Notes: a model not told the origin generated them from the sequence alone. Positions 1 through 9,290 are shown, numbered from the stretch's first letter. The stretch is 64,000 bases of DNA from Cytobacillus firmus (GCF_023612095.1 NZ_CP086235.1:3173501-3237500), one strand, 5' to 3'. Translations and numbers: made by a program.

Positions 1-94
1 TTTCCTCTGGTTTTGGCTTGTTCATACAGCCTGAGAGGAAGATAGCCAAGATTATAAAAACAAGCAACAGTCTGCTTTTGTTCAAAATTGACAC
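1..94 (-). CDS. ykyA: YkyA-like lipoprotein, N-terminal fragment
   Basis: Only the first 31 codons are inside the window; the gene runs off the left edge. A GTG start at 94 sits 9 bases after an AAGGAGG ribosome site. The fragment is a basic N-terminus, a hydrophobic stretch and a lipobox ending SGC, so the product should be exported and lipid-anchored at that cysteine. In B. subtilis the lipoprotein gene ykyA lies between defB and the pdh operon, and here the next genes are def and ykrA in the matching order. The identity rests on that synteny plus the lipobox, because too little sequence is visible for family assignment. Confidence 0.6.
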   Translation of the reverse strand, partial: MSILNKSRLLLVFIILAIFLSGCMNKPKPEE

Positions 95-263
95 GTTGAA
101 ACCTCCTTACTAATAACATTTTTAACTATAAAGGTACCCGCCCTGTTTGACAATAGCCCTTTGGTTTGACACTTTTCACAACAGTTCACAATTTGTCCTT
201 TTTAGAAGTGTATTTAAAATTTATTCGCTGCATTTTTCCTTTATGACTTGGGCATAGGCCTAC

Positions 264-290
264 ACCATTCATCATATAAAACATAGGCTA
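264..290 (+). promoter_or_regulatory. sigma-K type promoter for the YjcZ-like gene
   Basis: AC at 264-265, a 16-base spacer, then CATAGGCTA at 282-290. This matches the mother-cell sigma-K consensus (AC-N16-CATAnnnTA) at every fixed base. It lies about 70 bases upstream of the ATG of a sporulation-type microprotein, which makes late mother-cell expression likely. Confidence 0.65.
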
Positions 291-357
291 TATTAATCGT
301 CCGATGTGGCAAGGAAAAAAGATGGACGATAATCTTACTTTAGGGAGGTTATCCTTC

Positions 358-492
358 ATGTACGGATATGGCGGATACGGTTATGGATGCGGTTATCCAG
401 TAGCGGGTGCCGGCTGCGGCAGAGGCTTTGCGTTAATTGTAGTATTATTCATTCTCTTAATCATAGTTGGCTGCGCTTGCTGGAAGTTTTAA
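358..492 (+). CDS. YjcZ family sporulation microprotein
   Basis: A 44-residue protein with a Gly/Tyr-rich head ([13 protein letters not shown]) followed by one hydrophobic helix, roughly residues 22-40, ending GCACWKF. This is the layout of the tiny Gly-rich single-TM Bacillus proteins of the YjcZ/YhzN family, which are made during sporulation; their biochemical role is unknown. The ATG at 358 is preferred over an ATG at 304 because GGGAGG at 343-348 is well spaced from it and the family begins at this Met. A consensus sigma-K promoter lies upstream and a terminator follows, so it is probably a single-gene unit. Confidence 0.85.
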   Translation: MYGYGGYGYGCGYPVAGAGCGRGFALIVVLFILLIIVGCACWKF

Positions 493-498
493 TTACTT

Positions 499-530
499 GA
501 GAAGGTGCCAAAAGCGCCTTCTCTTATTAA
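499..530 (+). terminator. Terminator after the YjcZ-like gene
   Basis: Ten-base stem 499-508/514-523 with one G-U pair and a 5-base loop, followed by a T-rich tail. Confidence 0.75.
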
Positions 531-657
531 CTTTTTTCCGCCTCTCTGATAGACTGAATATATTAATATTAACGTAAACCTGGCAAACCTTTTGCTATGC
601 AGATGGTCTTCTTGCCAATAATTTAGCCATTTTTTTAATCTTTATTACATAGCGGGA

Positions 658-1218
658 GTGATAACCATGCTGAGCATGCAAGATATTATACGCGATGGCC
701 ACCCAACATTAAGGAAAATTGCCGCGGAAGTAAACATGCCTCCATCTCCAGAAGAAAAACAGATACTGAGGGAAATGATGGACTATGTAAAAAACAGCCA
801 GAATCCAGAGCTTGCTGCTAAATATGGATTAAGGGCAGGCATTGGATTAGCTGCTCCTCAAATTAATATTTCCAAAAGGATGATTGCTGTCCATGTAACC
901 TATAACGGCGAGTTGTTCAGTTATGCATTCTTCAACCCTAAGATCATCAGCCATTCTGTCCAGCGGTCTTATCTGGCTGCAGGAGAAGGCTGTCTGTCTG
1001 TTGATGAATCCATACCCGGTTTTGTGCCCAGATATTCAAAAGTTACTGTTAAAGGCATTGACCTGGATGGCAATGAAGTAAAACTCAAGCTGAAAGGTCT
1101 GCCTGCGATTGTCTTCCAGCACGAGATTGATCATTTAAACGGAATCATGTTTTATGATCACATAAACAAACAAAATCCTTTTGAGCCAATCGAAAATGCC
1201 ATTGCTGTAGAACGCTAG
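658..1218 (+). CDS. def: Peptide deformylase
   Basis: Removes the formyl group from the initiator Met of nascent proteins. The three motifs of the metalloenzyme are visible: GIGLAAPQI (motif 1), EGCLSV (motif 2, metal-binding Cys) and QHEIDHLNG (motif 3, HExxH). At about 186 residues, with the insertion after motif 1, it resembles the Gram-positive type 2 enzyme YkrB/DefB. Starts are ambiguous. GTG 658 would give the family N-terminus MITM, but GGGAG at 654-658 overlaps it and is better spaced for ATG 667. The gene stands alone and converges on ykrA with a shared terminator. Confidence 0.95.
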   Translation: MITMLSMQDIIRDGHPTLRKIAAEVNMPPSPEEKQILREMMDYVKNSQNPELAAKYGLRAGIGLAAPQINISKRMIAVHVTYNGELFSYAFFNPKIISHSVQRSYLAAGEGCLSVDESIPGFVPRYSKVTVKGIDLDGNEVKLKLKGLPAIVFQHEIDHLNGIMFYDHINKQNPFEPIENAIAVER

Positions 1219-1248
1219 AATGCCGATGCATTCACAGGATTACAAAAG

Positions 1249-1280
1249 AAAGCCTCCAGCTATGAAACCGGAGGCTTTTT
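1249..1280. terminator. Bidirectional terminator between def and ykrA
   Basis: Nine-base perfect stem AAAGCCTCC / GGAGGCTTT (1249-1257/1270-1278) with T runs on both strands, between convergent genes. Confidence 0.85.
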
Positions 1281-1285
1281 CGCTG

Positions 1286-2062
1286 CTATATTAATTCGAG
1301 CTCCTTTAATCCCTTCCAGATACCTTCCTGGTCAACTCCTGATGTTACGCGATCTGCTGCCTTCTTTACCACTTCTTCTGCGTTGCCCATTGCTATCCCT
1401 GTTCCGACAGCATTCAGCATCTCTATATCGTTAAGCCCATCTCCAAAGGCATATACATCCTTCAAATCAAATCCGAGTCTTTTAATCATTTGCTTGATCC
1501 CTTCAGCTTTAGACCCGCCAGCAGGCAATACATCTACGGAATATGGGTGCCATCTGATAAAGCCAAAGTCAGGATATGCAGATGAAGAAATATAGTTTTC
1601 CTCATCTTCTTTCTCGCAGAACAGCAGTGATTGATATAATTCCCTTCCGCTGTAAAACTCCCGGTCTTCCTCAGGAAGGGGGAACTTTAAGCTTCCCATG
1701 CTTTCCTCTATAAATGGATGATGGGATACTGAGGCTTTCATTGTTTTCTCATTCATAAACACTAATGGATGTCCGTTTGACTGTGCATGCCTATATAGCT
1801 TTTCAATTTCAGCCGTTTTTAAAGGATTACGGTATATCGGCTCGTTTTCAAATACGACATATTGGCCATTAAAGCTTACAAATGAATCAATATCTAGTTC
1901 ATTGCGCAGGTTCTCATACATGAAAGGAGCTCTGCCGGTAGCAATCGCCACAAAGGTCCCGTTCTTTTTCAGCTTTTCTATTGCCTCTTTCGTACTATCC
2001 GGTAAATTTTTTTCGTGATCCAACAAGGTCCCATCTATATCAAAGAAAACAATCTTTTTCAT
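1286..2062 (-). CDS. ykrA: HAD-superfamily Cof-type phosphatase
   Basis: A 258-residue haloacid-dehalogenase hydrolase of the Cof/YkrA group. Motif I is DIDGTLLDH near residue 8, motif II has ATGRAPF, and motifs III/IV include the lysine in GGSKAEG and GDGLNDIEML. The cap domain is the long type C2 kind. Such proteins dephosphorylate sugar phosphates, FMN or similar metabolites; the substrate cannot be told from sequence. ATG 2062 is used, with AAGGAAG about 10 bases upstream; a further TTG at 2083 lacks a spaced ribosome site. Location beside def and rpoY matches B. subtilis ykrA. Confidence 0.9.
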   Translation of the reverse strand: MKKIVFFDIDGTLLDHEKNLPDSTKEAIEKLKKNGTFVAIATGRAPFMYENLRNELDIDSFVSFNGQYVVFENEPIYRNPLKTAEIEKLYRHAQSNGHPLVFMNEKTMKASVSHHPFIEESMGSLKFPLPEEDREFYSGRELYQSLLFCEKEDEENYISSSAYPDFGFIRWHPYSVDVLPAGGSKAEGIKQMIKRLGFDLKDVYAFGDGLNDIEMLNAVGTGIAMGNAEEVVKKAADRVTSGVDQEGIWKGLKELELI

Positions 2063-2230
2063 ATAAAACAATCTTCCTTTCAAGCAATATTCTGCTGGCT
2101 TTCATTACATATTTTATCGTAATAAAACACTAAACCCATAAAGTGAAAAAGTCAATTTCAATTGCTAAAAAGAATAGCATTTTCCATTTTTACCCACGAT
2201 AAATTCATTTATTTTACCATATAATATAAT

Positions 2231-2300
2231 TAAGAAAAGCGGAATCTCCTTGCCCGCAAAGGACGCAGATTAAAAAAAGCAGCCCGGTGGAGCTGAACAG
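2231..2300. repeat. Degenerate copy of Bacillaceae intergenic repeat family A
   Basis: Begins TAAGAAAAGCGGAA, continues with CCTTGCCCGC and ends GGTGGAGCTGAACAG. It shares the edges of the better copies at 25252-25318 and 53866-54110 but the middle has drifted or been deleted. The rest of the 2063-2404 gap is AT-rich with no gene seen. Confidence 0.5.
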
Positions 2301-2404
2301 CTTCAAAAAAACTACATTAATTACAAAAAACGTGTGAAAACGTCCTTGCTGCCTTTACTTTGGACAAGGATCGTTTAAAATAGAAAGTAAGGAGTTGATC
2401 CACT

Positions 2405-2476
2405 ATGTTAAAGAAGCTGAGAAAAAAGCTTTTAAAACAGTGGAATGAAATGCTTCGAAAAAAATCTATTGCCTGA
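2405..2476 (+). CDS. Possible 23-residue basic peptide
   Basis: ATG 2405 is 10 bases after AAGGAG (2389-2394), and the frame encodes MLKKLRKKLLKQWNEMLRKK plus three residues before TGA. A strong terminator begins 8 bases later, so ribosome site, frame and terminator together look like a complete small gene. The peptide is strongly cationic and would form an amphipathic helix. No family is recognised. Alternatively the translated stretch could be a leader of a short RNA. Confidence 0.4.
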   Translation: MLKKLRKKLLKQWNEMLRKKSIA

Positions 2477-2483
2477 CAAATTT

Positions 2484-2518
2484 GAGCCCTTCAAACTTGC
2501 GAAGGGCTCCTTCCTTAT
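2484..2518 (+). terminator. Terminator after the 23-residue frame
   Basis: Perfect 9-base stem GAGCCCTTC/GAAGGGCTC (2484-2492/2501-2509), 8-base loop, then CTTCCTTATT. It closes off the small transcript before rpoY. Confidence 0.75.
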
Positions 2519-2674
2519 TGTAAATTGGTTATTAGTATACTTTTTACATAGATTCGGAAGCGTCTTGGCATTAAGAAGAATTAATATTCATATCCCGCAG
2601 GAAAAAACATGTAATACATGTTATTATTTTATATATTAGATAAAAGTTTTTTATCGGATTAAGGAGAGATAGTA

Positions 2675-2887
2675 ATGATTTTCAAGGTATATTATCAGGA
2701 TTCCAAGACAGAGGTACCGGTTAGAGAAAAAACAAAAACTATTTTTGTGGAAGGCGATTCTGAAAGAGACGTTCGCAAAAAGCTTGCTGACCGCAACTAT
2801 AATATTGAATTTGTAGCATCTGTTCAGGGAGATTTCCTGGAATATGAAAAACAAAGTGAAGACTTTAAAGTATTGGAGATTGAGTAA
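2675..2887 (+). CDS. rpoY: RNA polymerase epsilon subunit RpoY
   Basis: A 70-residue protein matching the DUF1447/RpoY family of Firmicutes: [23 protein letters not shown] and [15 protein letters not shown] are the conserved blocks. Epsilon binds core RNA polymerase as a small accessory subunit. ATG 2675 follows AAGGAGA at ideal spacing. The stop is 3 bases from the rnjA start, so the two are co-transcribed and probably translationally coupled, as ykzG-rnjA are in B. subtilis. Confidence 0.93.
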   Translation: MIFKVYYQDSKTEVPVREKTKTIFVEGDSERDVRKKLADRNYNIEFVASVQGDFLEYEKQSEDFKVLEIE

Positions 2888-2890
2888 TTT

Positions 2891-4558
2891 ATGAAATTTG
2901 TTAAAAATGATCAAACAGCCGTTTTTGCCCTGGGCGGACTTGGCGAAATCGGGAAAAACACTTACGCTGTGCAATTCCAGGATGAAATTATCCTGATTGA
3001 TGCCGGAATTAAATTTCCTGAAGACGAACTTCTTGGAATCGATTATGTTATTCCTGATTACACTTATTTAGTTAAAAACGAAGATAAAATAAAAGGGTTA
3101 TTTATCACTCACGGCCATGAAGACCATATTGGAGGAATTCCATATCTTCTAAGAGAAGTTAACATCCCGGTTTACGGCGGAAAACTTGCTCTGGGGCTCC
3201 TGAGAAATAAACTTGAAGAACACGGACTGTTAAGACAGACGACTCTTCATGAAATCAAGGAAGACGATATCATTAAATTCAGAAAAACATCCGTGACTTT
3301 TTTCAGAACCACTCATAGTATTCCTGATTCATATGGAATCGTTGTCAAAACACCTCCTGGACAAGTTGTTCACACCGGGGACTTCAAATTTGATTTCACC
3401 CCTGTAGGAGAGCCGGCTAACCTGACGAAAATGGCTGAAATCGGTAAAGAAGGCGTACTTTGCCTGCTTTCTGACAGCACAAACAGTGAAATACCTGAAT
3501 TCACCATGTCTGAACGCAGAGTCGGCGACAGCATTCATGACATATTCAGAAAAGTCGAAGGACGGGTTATTTTTGCCACTTTCGCTTCCAACATCCACCG
3601 TCTTCAGCAGGTGACTGAAGCAGCCGTTACAAATGGCAGAAAAATTGCTGTCTTTGGCAGAAGTATGGAAGCAGCCATAAATATTGGACAGGAATTAGGA
3701 TATATACAGGCACCAAAAGATACTTTTATTGATGCACATCAAATTAACAGACTTCCAGCCAACCAGGTAACAATTCTTTGTACAGGAAGCCAGGGAGAGC
3801 CGATGGCTGCCCTTTCAAGAATTGCCAATGGAACGCATCGCCAGATACAGATCATTCCTGGCGACACGGTTGTATTCTCTTCTTCACCTATTCCAGGAAA
3901 CACAATTAGTGTCAGCAGAACGATTGACAGACTTTCCCGCGCAGGCGCAGAAGTCATTTATGGTAAATTAAGCGATATTCACACTTCCGGTCATGGCGGC
4001 CAGGAAGAACAGAAACTTATGCTTCGCTTAATAAAGCCAAAATTCTTCATGCCGATTCACGGTGAATACAGAATGCAGAAAATGCATGCCAAATTGGCTG
4101 TAGATTGTGGAGTTGAGGCAGAAAACTGCTTTATCATGGATAATGGTGAAGTTCTGGCTCTCAGCGATGATTCTGCTCAGGTAGCCGGAAAAATCCCGTC
4201 TGGGTCTGTTTATATTGATGGAAGCGGAATCGGTGATATCGGAAATATTGTTTTACGGGACCGCCGCATTCTTTCTGAAGAAGGTTTAGTGGTTGTCGTG
4301 GTGAGCATCAATATGAAGGATTTCAAAATTGCTGCAGGACCTGACTTAATTTCCCGCGGATTCGTCTATATGAGGGAATCTGGAGATTTAATCAATGACG
4401 CACAGTCACTCATCACAAAACACTTAAGCAAGGTTATGGAACGCAGGACAACACAATGGTCAGAAATCAAGAATGAAATTACCGACACGCTTGCACCTTT
4501 CCTTTATGAAAAAACCAAGCGCCGTCCAATGATTTTGCCGATTATCATGGAAGTTTAA
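2891..4558 (+). CDS. rnjA: Ribonuclease J1
   Basis: A 555-residue metallo-beta-lactamase/beta-CASP RNase, full length for the family. The zinc motif [10 protein letters not shown] is near residue 74, with HTGDF and further ligands downstream, and the beta-CASP motif B/C region [10 protein letters not shown] plus PIHGEYRMQ is present. The C-terminal part carries the dimerisation and small C-terminal domains. It has 5'-3' exo- and endonuclease activity in mRNA decay and rRNA maturation in the cytoplasm. It is coupled to rpoY and ends at a strong terminator facing ktrC. Confidence 0.97.
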   Translation: MKFVKNDQTAVFALGGLGEIGKNTYAVQFQDEIILIDAGIKFPEDELLGIDYVIPDYTYLVKNEDKIKGLFITHGHEDHIGGIPYLLREVNIPVYGGKLALGLLRNKLEEHGLLRQTTLHEIKEDDIIKFRKTSVTFFRTTHSIPDSYGIVVKTPPGQVVHTGDFKFDFTPVGEPANLTKMAEIGKEGVLCLLSDSTNSEIPEFTMSERRVGDSIHDIFRKVEGRVIFATFASNIHRLQQVTEAAVTNGRKIAVFGRSMEAAINIGQELGYIQAPKDTFIDAHQINRLPANQVTILCTGSQGEPMAALSRIANGTHRQIQIIPGDTVVFSSSPIPGNTISVSRTIDRLSRAGAEVIYGKLSDIHTSGHGGQEEQKLMLRLIKPKFFMPIHGEYRMQKMHAKLAVDCGVEAENCFIMDNGEVLALSDDSAQVAGKIPSGSVYIDGSGIGDIGNIVLRDRRILSEEGLVVVVVSINMKDFKIAAGPDLISRGFVYMRESGDLINDAQSLITKHLSKVMERRTTQWSEIKNEITDTLAPFLYEKTKRRPMILPIIMEV

Positions 4559-4633
4559 AAGACCTAAGGCGTATATTCCATAACGGAAAGACCCTGTTTT
4601 ACGGGATATACGGATCTATAAATATATACAGAT

Positions 4634-4675
4634 AAAAAGGCTGTACCGCTCACATGAGCGATACAGCCTTTTTCT
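4634..4675. terminator. Bidirectional terminator between rnjA and ktrC
   Basis: Long hairpin: outer arms AAAAAGGCTGTA / TACAGCCTTTTT plus inner CGCTCA / TGAGCG (4647-4652/4655-4660), T runs on both strands. Confidence 0.85.
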
Positions 4676-4677
4676 GA

Positions 4678-5337
4678 TTATGACATCACTTTCTTTTCAA
4701 AGCGGTTGATATCTACGTCTGCTCCAATAACAATAAGAATATCGTCAAATTGTATTTTTTCATTCGCCTGCGGAGATACGATAATTTCATTTTTTCTTTT
4801 AATTGCTACAATGTTGATTCCGTATTTTGCCCGGATATCGAGATCAATAATACTGTGGCCGGCAAGTTTTTCATTAGCCACGATTTCTACTATGCTATGC
4901 TCATCAGAGAGCTCCAGATAATCCAGTACATTATTTGATACGATACTATGGGCAATCCTTCTGCCCATATCCCTTTCAGGATGAACAACCTGATCTGCCC
5001 CTATTTTCCTCAATACCTTAGCGTGATAATCATTTTGCGCTTTAACCGTGATCTTATTAACTCCTACCTCTTTTAAAATTAAGGTTGTCAGGATAGAGGC
5101 CTGAATATTATCGCCAATCGCCACAATAACATGGTCAAAATTACGTATTCCCAAACTCTTGATAACAGATTCGTCCGTGGTATCGCCAACTACTGCATGC
5201 GAAGCAACTCTTGCAAATTCGTTCACACGGTCTTCATTTACATCAATCGCCATAACTTCCATGCCTTCTTCAGCCAGAGTATGGCAGATGCTTCCTCCAA
5301 AACGTCCAAGTCCGATAACAGCAAATTCTTTCTTCAT
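4678..5337 (-). CDS. ktrC: KtrC potassium-channel regulatory subunit
   Basis: A 219-residue RCK protein. The N-terminal Rossmann nucleotide-binding fold starts AVIGLGRFGGSIC, with an acidic residue after the second strand (VMAIDVNEDR) as in NAD/ATP-binding RCK_N domains. The C-terminal RCK_C domain (about residues 135-219) is the part that binds c-di-AMP in relatives. KtrC forms a cytoplasmic octameric ring gating the KtrD channel, which is not in this window. ATG 5337 follows GGAGGAAG; the upstream in-frame extension is hydrophobic noise. Position next to rnjA equals ykqB of B. subtilis. Confidence 0.92.
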   Translation of the reverse strand: MKKEFAVIGLGRFGGSICHTLAEEGMEVMAIDVNEDRVNEFARVASHAVVGDTTDESVIKSLGIRNFDHVIVAIGDNIQASILTTLILKEVGVNKITVKAQNDYHAKVLRKIGADQVVHPERDMGRRIAHSIVSNNVLDYLELSDEHSIVEIVANEKLAGHSIIDLDIRAKYGINIVAIKRKNEIIVSPQANEKIQFDDILIVIGADVDINRFEKKVMS

Positions 5338-5428
5338 CCTATCTTCCTCCAGCAAAGTTAGCAATATAGACAATAATACCATAATAGCACAAACAGCAGT
5401 AAAGCTATTAGACCTTACTTCCCCTGAC

Positions 5429-5460
5429 AAAATAAAACCTCCGCCAGGAGGTTTTATTTT
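5429..5460 (-). terminator. Terminator of the ABC exporter operon
   Basis: Perfect 14-base arms AAAATAAAACCTCC / GGAGGTTTTATTTT with a GCCA loop, directly after the stop of the 607-residue ABC protein. Confidence 0.9.
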
Positions 5461-5465
5461 GTTCA

Positions 5466-7289
5466 TTAAATTGCTTCAAGCATATTGAATTGTGCCTTAA
5501 CCAAATGAAAATATTCACCTTTTGCATTCATCAATTCGTTATGATTCCCCTGCTCTAAAATATTTCCATGATCGAGCACAAAGATTTGATCGGATTCCCG
5601 GATCGTCGACAGCCTGTGTGCGATAATTATGGCCGTTCTGCCCTTCAAAAGTGTCTTTAATGCCTGCTGGATCTTCATCTCTGTCTCTGTATCGATACTG
5701 GCAGTAGCTTCATCAAGTATAAGAATACGCGGGTCTGCAAGCAAGGCGCGGGCAAAGGAGAGCAGCTGCCTCTCTCCAACCGATAAAATATTCCCTCTCT
5801 CCTCCACTTCAGTTTCATATCCATTTGAAAGTTTATCAATGAACCCATGTGCACCGACAGCTTTGGCTGCTTCCACTACTTCTTCATCCGTTGCATCAGG
5901 CCTGCCAAAACGGATGTTATCGCAGATTGTGCCGGAAAATATGAAAGTATCCTGAAGAACGACACTGATTTGCTTGCGCAAACTTGATAAAGAAACATCC
6001 TGTAAATCATAGCCATCTATTTTTACAGTACCTCCTGTGGGATCATAAAAACGGCTGATTAAGTTCGCTATCGTTGTTTTTCCAGATCCTGTATGACCGA
6101 CAAGCGCTGCTGTCTGCCCTGCTTTTATCTCAAGGGAAACTCCATTTAAGGCTGTTCTTTTTTCATCGTAAGAAAAAGTGACATTCTCAAATTCTATCTT
6201 GCCTTCTATCTCCTGCAAATTCACAGCATTTTCCCTTTCAGATACGATTGGTTTCTCATCAAGAAATTCAAAAATTCTTTCAGAGGAAGCCATACCCATG
6301 AGCAGCTGGTTATATACCATTCCAAGCCGGGAAATAGGCTCCCAAAACATCCCTAAATAAAAGGCAAAAGAAACAAATATGCCGATCGATATTGATCCGG
6401 TTTGAATCAGATGGGCCCCAAACCAAATCAGTACAGCGGTACCCAGGGCATTGGTCACTTCAACCAGCGGCCTGAACATAGCGTTTTTCTGGGAGGCAAC
6501 CCTCCAGCTTTCAAAGTTCTCTGTATTCACACCATCAAAGAATGCCATATTCTCTTTTTCCTGTGTAAAAGACTGGGTAATCCTTATCCCCTGAATGCTC
6601 TCATTTAAGTGAGAATTCAATTTGGATTGTTTTAACCGGACAGTTTGCCAGGACCTGCGGATATTTCTCCGCAAACTGGTTGAAATAAAAAACATGATGG
6701 GCAGGATGATCATTATTGCCAGAGTCAGTTCAGGACTTAGTGTAAATAAAATAATAAAAATCCCTGCCAGCATGATCAAATCCATTAGAAGATTAATAAC
6801 TCCATTTGTAAAAAGCTCCTGAAGCGAATTAATGTCATTCATGATTCTCACCAGTATGGAACCTGCCGAACGCTGATCAAAAAAACGATGTGAAAGCGTC
6901 TGTACGTGTGTAAATAAATGTTTTCGAAGATCATAAATAACACTTTGGCCGAGCTTATTCATCCATTTAATCCTGAAATAATTTGCAGCATATGAAATCG
7001 TGTAAAGGCCTGCAATCAAAGATACAAGGACAGCAAGCAACTTTCCGTCCTTTTCAATTAGCGCTTTATCTAATGTATACACACCGATTAGGATAGGAAT
7101 GATCAGCCTGACTGCTGTATTAATTAATACCATAATAATAGAGAGCGGGAGTAAATTTTTCCTGTAAGGTTCCATATAACTGAATAAGCGCAGCATCTGC
7201 TTCCAGTTAAATGGCTTTTCGATTACTTCGTCAGCAGAGTATTGGAACCTGTTTAACACATTGTCATTTTTCGATTTATTTTTTTTCAA
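5466..7289 (-). CDS. ABC exporter half-transporter, consensus Walker B subunit
   Basis: A 607-residue fused membrane-ATPase protein of the multidrug/lipid exporter type. Six membrane segments lie within about residues 40-330, then the ATPase: Walker A GHTGSGKTT, degenerate signature LSVGERQLL instead of LSGGQ, Walker B LILDEATASID with the catalytic Glu, and switch His in IIAHRLST. It follows its partner after 11 bases, so the two surely form a heterodimer. Its poor signature pairs with the partner's weak Walker B, making one degenerate and one active ATP site as in BmrCD and TM287/288. It resembles B. subtilis YfiC. Substrate unknown. Confidence 0.9.
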   Translation of the reverse strand: MKKNKSKNDNVLNRFQYSADEVIEKPFNWKQMLRLFSYMEPYRKNLLPLSIIMVLINTAVRLIIPILIGVYTLDKALIEKDGKLLAVLVSLIAGLYTISYAANYFRIKWMNKLGQSVIYDLRKHLFTHVQTLSHRFFDQRSAGSILVRIMNDINSLQELFTNGVINLLMDLIMLAGIFIILFTLSPELTLAIMIILPIMFFISTSLRRNIRRSWQTVRLKQSKLNSHLNESIQGIRITQSFTQEKENMAFFDGVNTENFESWRVASQKNAMFRPLVEVTNALGTAVLIWFGAHLIQTGSISIGIFVSFAFYLGMFWEPISRLGMVYNQLLMGMASSERIFEFLDEKPIVSERENAVNLQEIEGKIEFENVTFSYDEKRTALNGVSLEIKAGQTAALVGHTGSGKTTIANLISRFYDPTGGTVKIDGYDLQDVSLSSLRKQISVVLQDTFIFSGTICDNIRFGRPDATDEEVVEAAKAVGAHGFIDKLSNGYETEVEERGNILSVGERQLLSFARALLADPRILILDEATASIDTETEMKIQQALKTLLKGRTAIIIAHRLSTIRESDQIFVLDHGNILEQGNHNELMNAKGEYFHLVKAQFNMLEAI

Positions 7290-7300
7290 GGACGCACCTC

Positions 7301-9055
7301 CTAGCCTGCATTTGATTGGAGAACCTTATCCCGGTCCTGATATTGAATATCGTAAATCCGCTGATATGGGCCATTATTTTTTAGCAGCTTTTCATGTGTC
7401 CCTCGCTCAGCCACTTTCCCGTTCTCAAGTACAAGTATTTCATCTGCATGCTTAAGGGATGAAATCCGATGGGCAATGATAAACGTAGTTCGATCAGCCA
7501 TTACTTCCTTCAAAGCTTTTTGTATTCTGAATTCGGTTTCCATATCCACAGCACTTGTTGCATCATCCAGAACTAAAATGCTGGGATCTGCACAAATTGC
7601 CCTTGCTATCGCAATCCTTTGTTTCTGGCCGCCTGATAGCCCCATGCCCCTCTCGCCAAGAACAGTATCGTATTGACCAGGAAGCTCCATGATAAATTCA
7701 TGAGCCTGTGCACGTTTGGCAGCTTCAATAATTTCCTCCATGGTTGAATCAGGCTTCCCAAATGCAATATTCGCTTTAATCGAAGAAGAAAACAAAAAAG
7801 ATTCCTGAAGAACAAAGCTGATGTTTCTTCTCAGAGACTGAAGAGAGTATTCCTGCACATTTACCCCATCAATCATTACATCCCCTTCAACCGGCTCGTA
7901 AAATCTTGTCATAAGCTGCGTTAAGCTCGTTTTCCCAGATCCTGTAGAGCCGATTAACCCAATCACCTTTCCTGGCTCAGCATGAAATGAAATATCCGAT
8001 AATGCTTCATTGACATCCTTGGAGTACCTCAGGGTAACATTGCGGAATTCGACATCACCATGCAAACGCTCTGCCTTTAGACATGTATCAGCATCCTCAA
8101 TCTCATTATCTGCTTCCAGGATCTCAATGAGCCGCTCTCCGGAGGCTTTTGATTGTGAAAATAGGTTAACGATGAAGCCCAGGTTCATAATTGGCCACAT
8201 AATATACCAGACAAGGCTATAAAAAGCGACAAGTTCCCCTGGCTTCAAACTGCCTGCCATAACAAGATATCCGCCGTAAGCCAGAAGCAGTACAACACTT
8301 AAATTGCCCAAAAACTCCATTAAGGGAAAATATTTGGCCCAAATATCAGATGTAAAAAGATATTTATCCTTATAATCACTGTTAGAGTCATTGAATTTAT
8401 TAATCTCAAAATCTTCCCGGGATAATGATTTCACAGTATTAATTCCGCTTATATTCTCTTGAACCTTTGTATTCAGGTGCCCGAATGATTTTCGGATGCC
8501 CCGGAATGCGGGATGTACAGCTTTGTCAAATCTAAAGGTGACTACCACCAGAAAAGGCAGCGTAATCAGTGTGACAATAGCCAGCGGAATAGAATAATAA
8601 AACATAACTGACATACTGATGAGGATCAATAAACCAAAACGAATGAGTTCAGAAAATCCGAATGAAAGAAAGAACCGGAATCCCTCGACATCTGCAGTCA
8701 GCCGGGACATTAAATCGCCTGTTTTGGCATTGTCATAATATCTAAAAGGCAGAAACTGCAGCTTTTCATAAAGTACATTTCTAAGCTTATAAACCGATGT
8801 GATTCCAAATAAATCACCGGTGTACTGATGAATATAAGTCGCTGCCCCCTTTACGGCCATTATGGCAATGAAACCTAAAGCCAAATATGGGATCCACCCA
8901 TAATTCCCTCCAATGACCACTTCATCAATTGTCACCTGCAGGATCATTGGGTACACAACCGTTATTGCTGTCACAATAAACAGAAAAAATATGGACCAAA
9001 TAAAGTAATGTTTAAATGGCCAATAATATTGCTTTAACTTTTTAAATGTTTCCAT
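7301..9055 (-). CDS. ABC exporter half-transporter, degenerate Walker B subunit
   Basis: A 584-residue membrane-ATPase protein and first gene of the two-gene exporter operon. Six membrane segments lie within about residues 15-310. The ATPase has Walker A GSTGSGKTS, canonical signature LSGGQKQR, Walker B LVLDDATSAVD where Asp replaces the catalytic Glu, and switch His in IIAHRISS. The Glu-to-Asp change marks the non-hydrolytic site of asymmetric exporters. ATG 9055 is preferred over an in-frame ATG at 9061 because the GGGGGA site abuts the latter. It resembles YfiB-type partners; drug or lipid export is inferred. Confidence 0.9.
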   Translation of the reverse strand: METFKKLKQYYWPFKHYFIWSIFFLFIVTAITVVYPMILQVTIDEVVIGGNYGWIPYLALGFIAIMAVKGAATYIHQYTGDLFGITSVYKLRNVLYEKLQFLPFRYYDNAKTGDLMSRLTADVEGFRFFLSFGFSELIRFGLLILISMSVMFYYSIPLAIVTLITLPFLVVVTFRFDKAVHPAFRGIRKSFGHLNTKVQENISGINTVKSLSREDFEINKFNDSNSDYKDKYLFTSDIWAKYFPLMEFLGNLSVVLLLAYGGYLVMAGSLKPGELVAFYSLVWYIMWPIMNLGFIVNLFSQSKASGERLIEILEADNEIEDADTCLKAERLHGDVEFRNVTLRYSKDVNEALSDISFHAEPGKVIGLIGSTGSGKTSLTQLMTRFYEPVEGDVMIDGVNVQEYSLQSLRRNISFVLQESFLFSSSIKANIAFGKPDSTMEEIIEAAKRAQAHEFIMELPGQYDTVLGERGMGLSGGQKQRIAIARAICADPSILVLDDATSAVDMETEFRIQKALKEVMADRTTFIIAHRISSLKHADEILVLENGKVAERGTHEKLLKNNGPYQRIYDIQYQDRDKVLQSNAG

Positions 9056-9234
9056 CTGCATTCCCCCTTTTAGTTTGCGGAAAAATTAGAAAAGTTAGAA
9101 CGTAATATTAAATATATCGAGTTTCGAAGTATTTTTCCACCCCTTTTTGTTTGATTTTGCACTTTTTTTGAAATCAATCAATGATTTTCCAAATATGTAT
9201 GCCTCTCCATGCTGCGCGTATAAATTCCAAGCAA

Positions 9235-9280
9235 AAAGCTGATTTCATAGACCCTAAATGGAATCTTTGAAATCAGCTTT
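9235..9280 (-). terminator. Terminator of dapL
   Basis: Perfect 13-base arms AAAGCTGATTTCA / TGAAATCAGCTTT, A-rich flank giving a U tract on the minus strand. Confidence 0.8.
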
Positions 9281-9290
9281 GTAAAGTGCA

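Noticed and set aside
2445..2639. 64-codon plus-strand frame upstream of rpoY
   Set aside because: It crosses a perfect terminator hairpin, lacks a ribosome site and is AT-rich noise.
5131..5488. Plus-strand frames opposite ktrC
   Set aside because: Antisense shadows of a well-conserved gene without ribosome sites.
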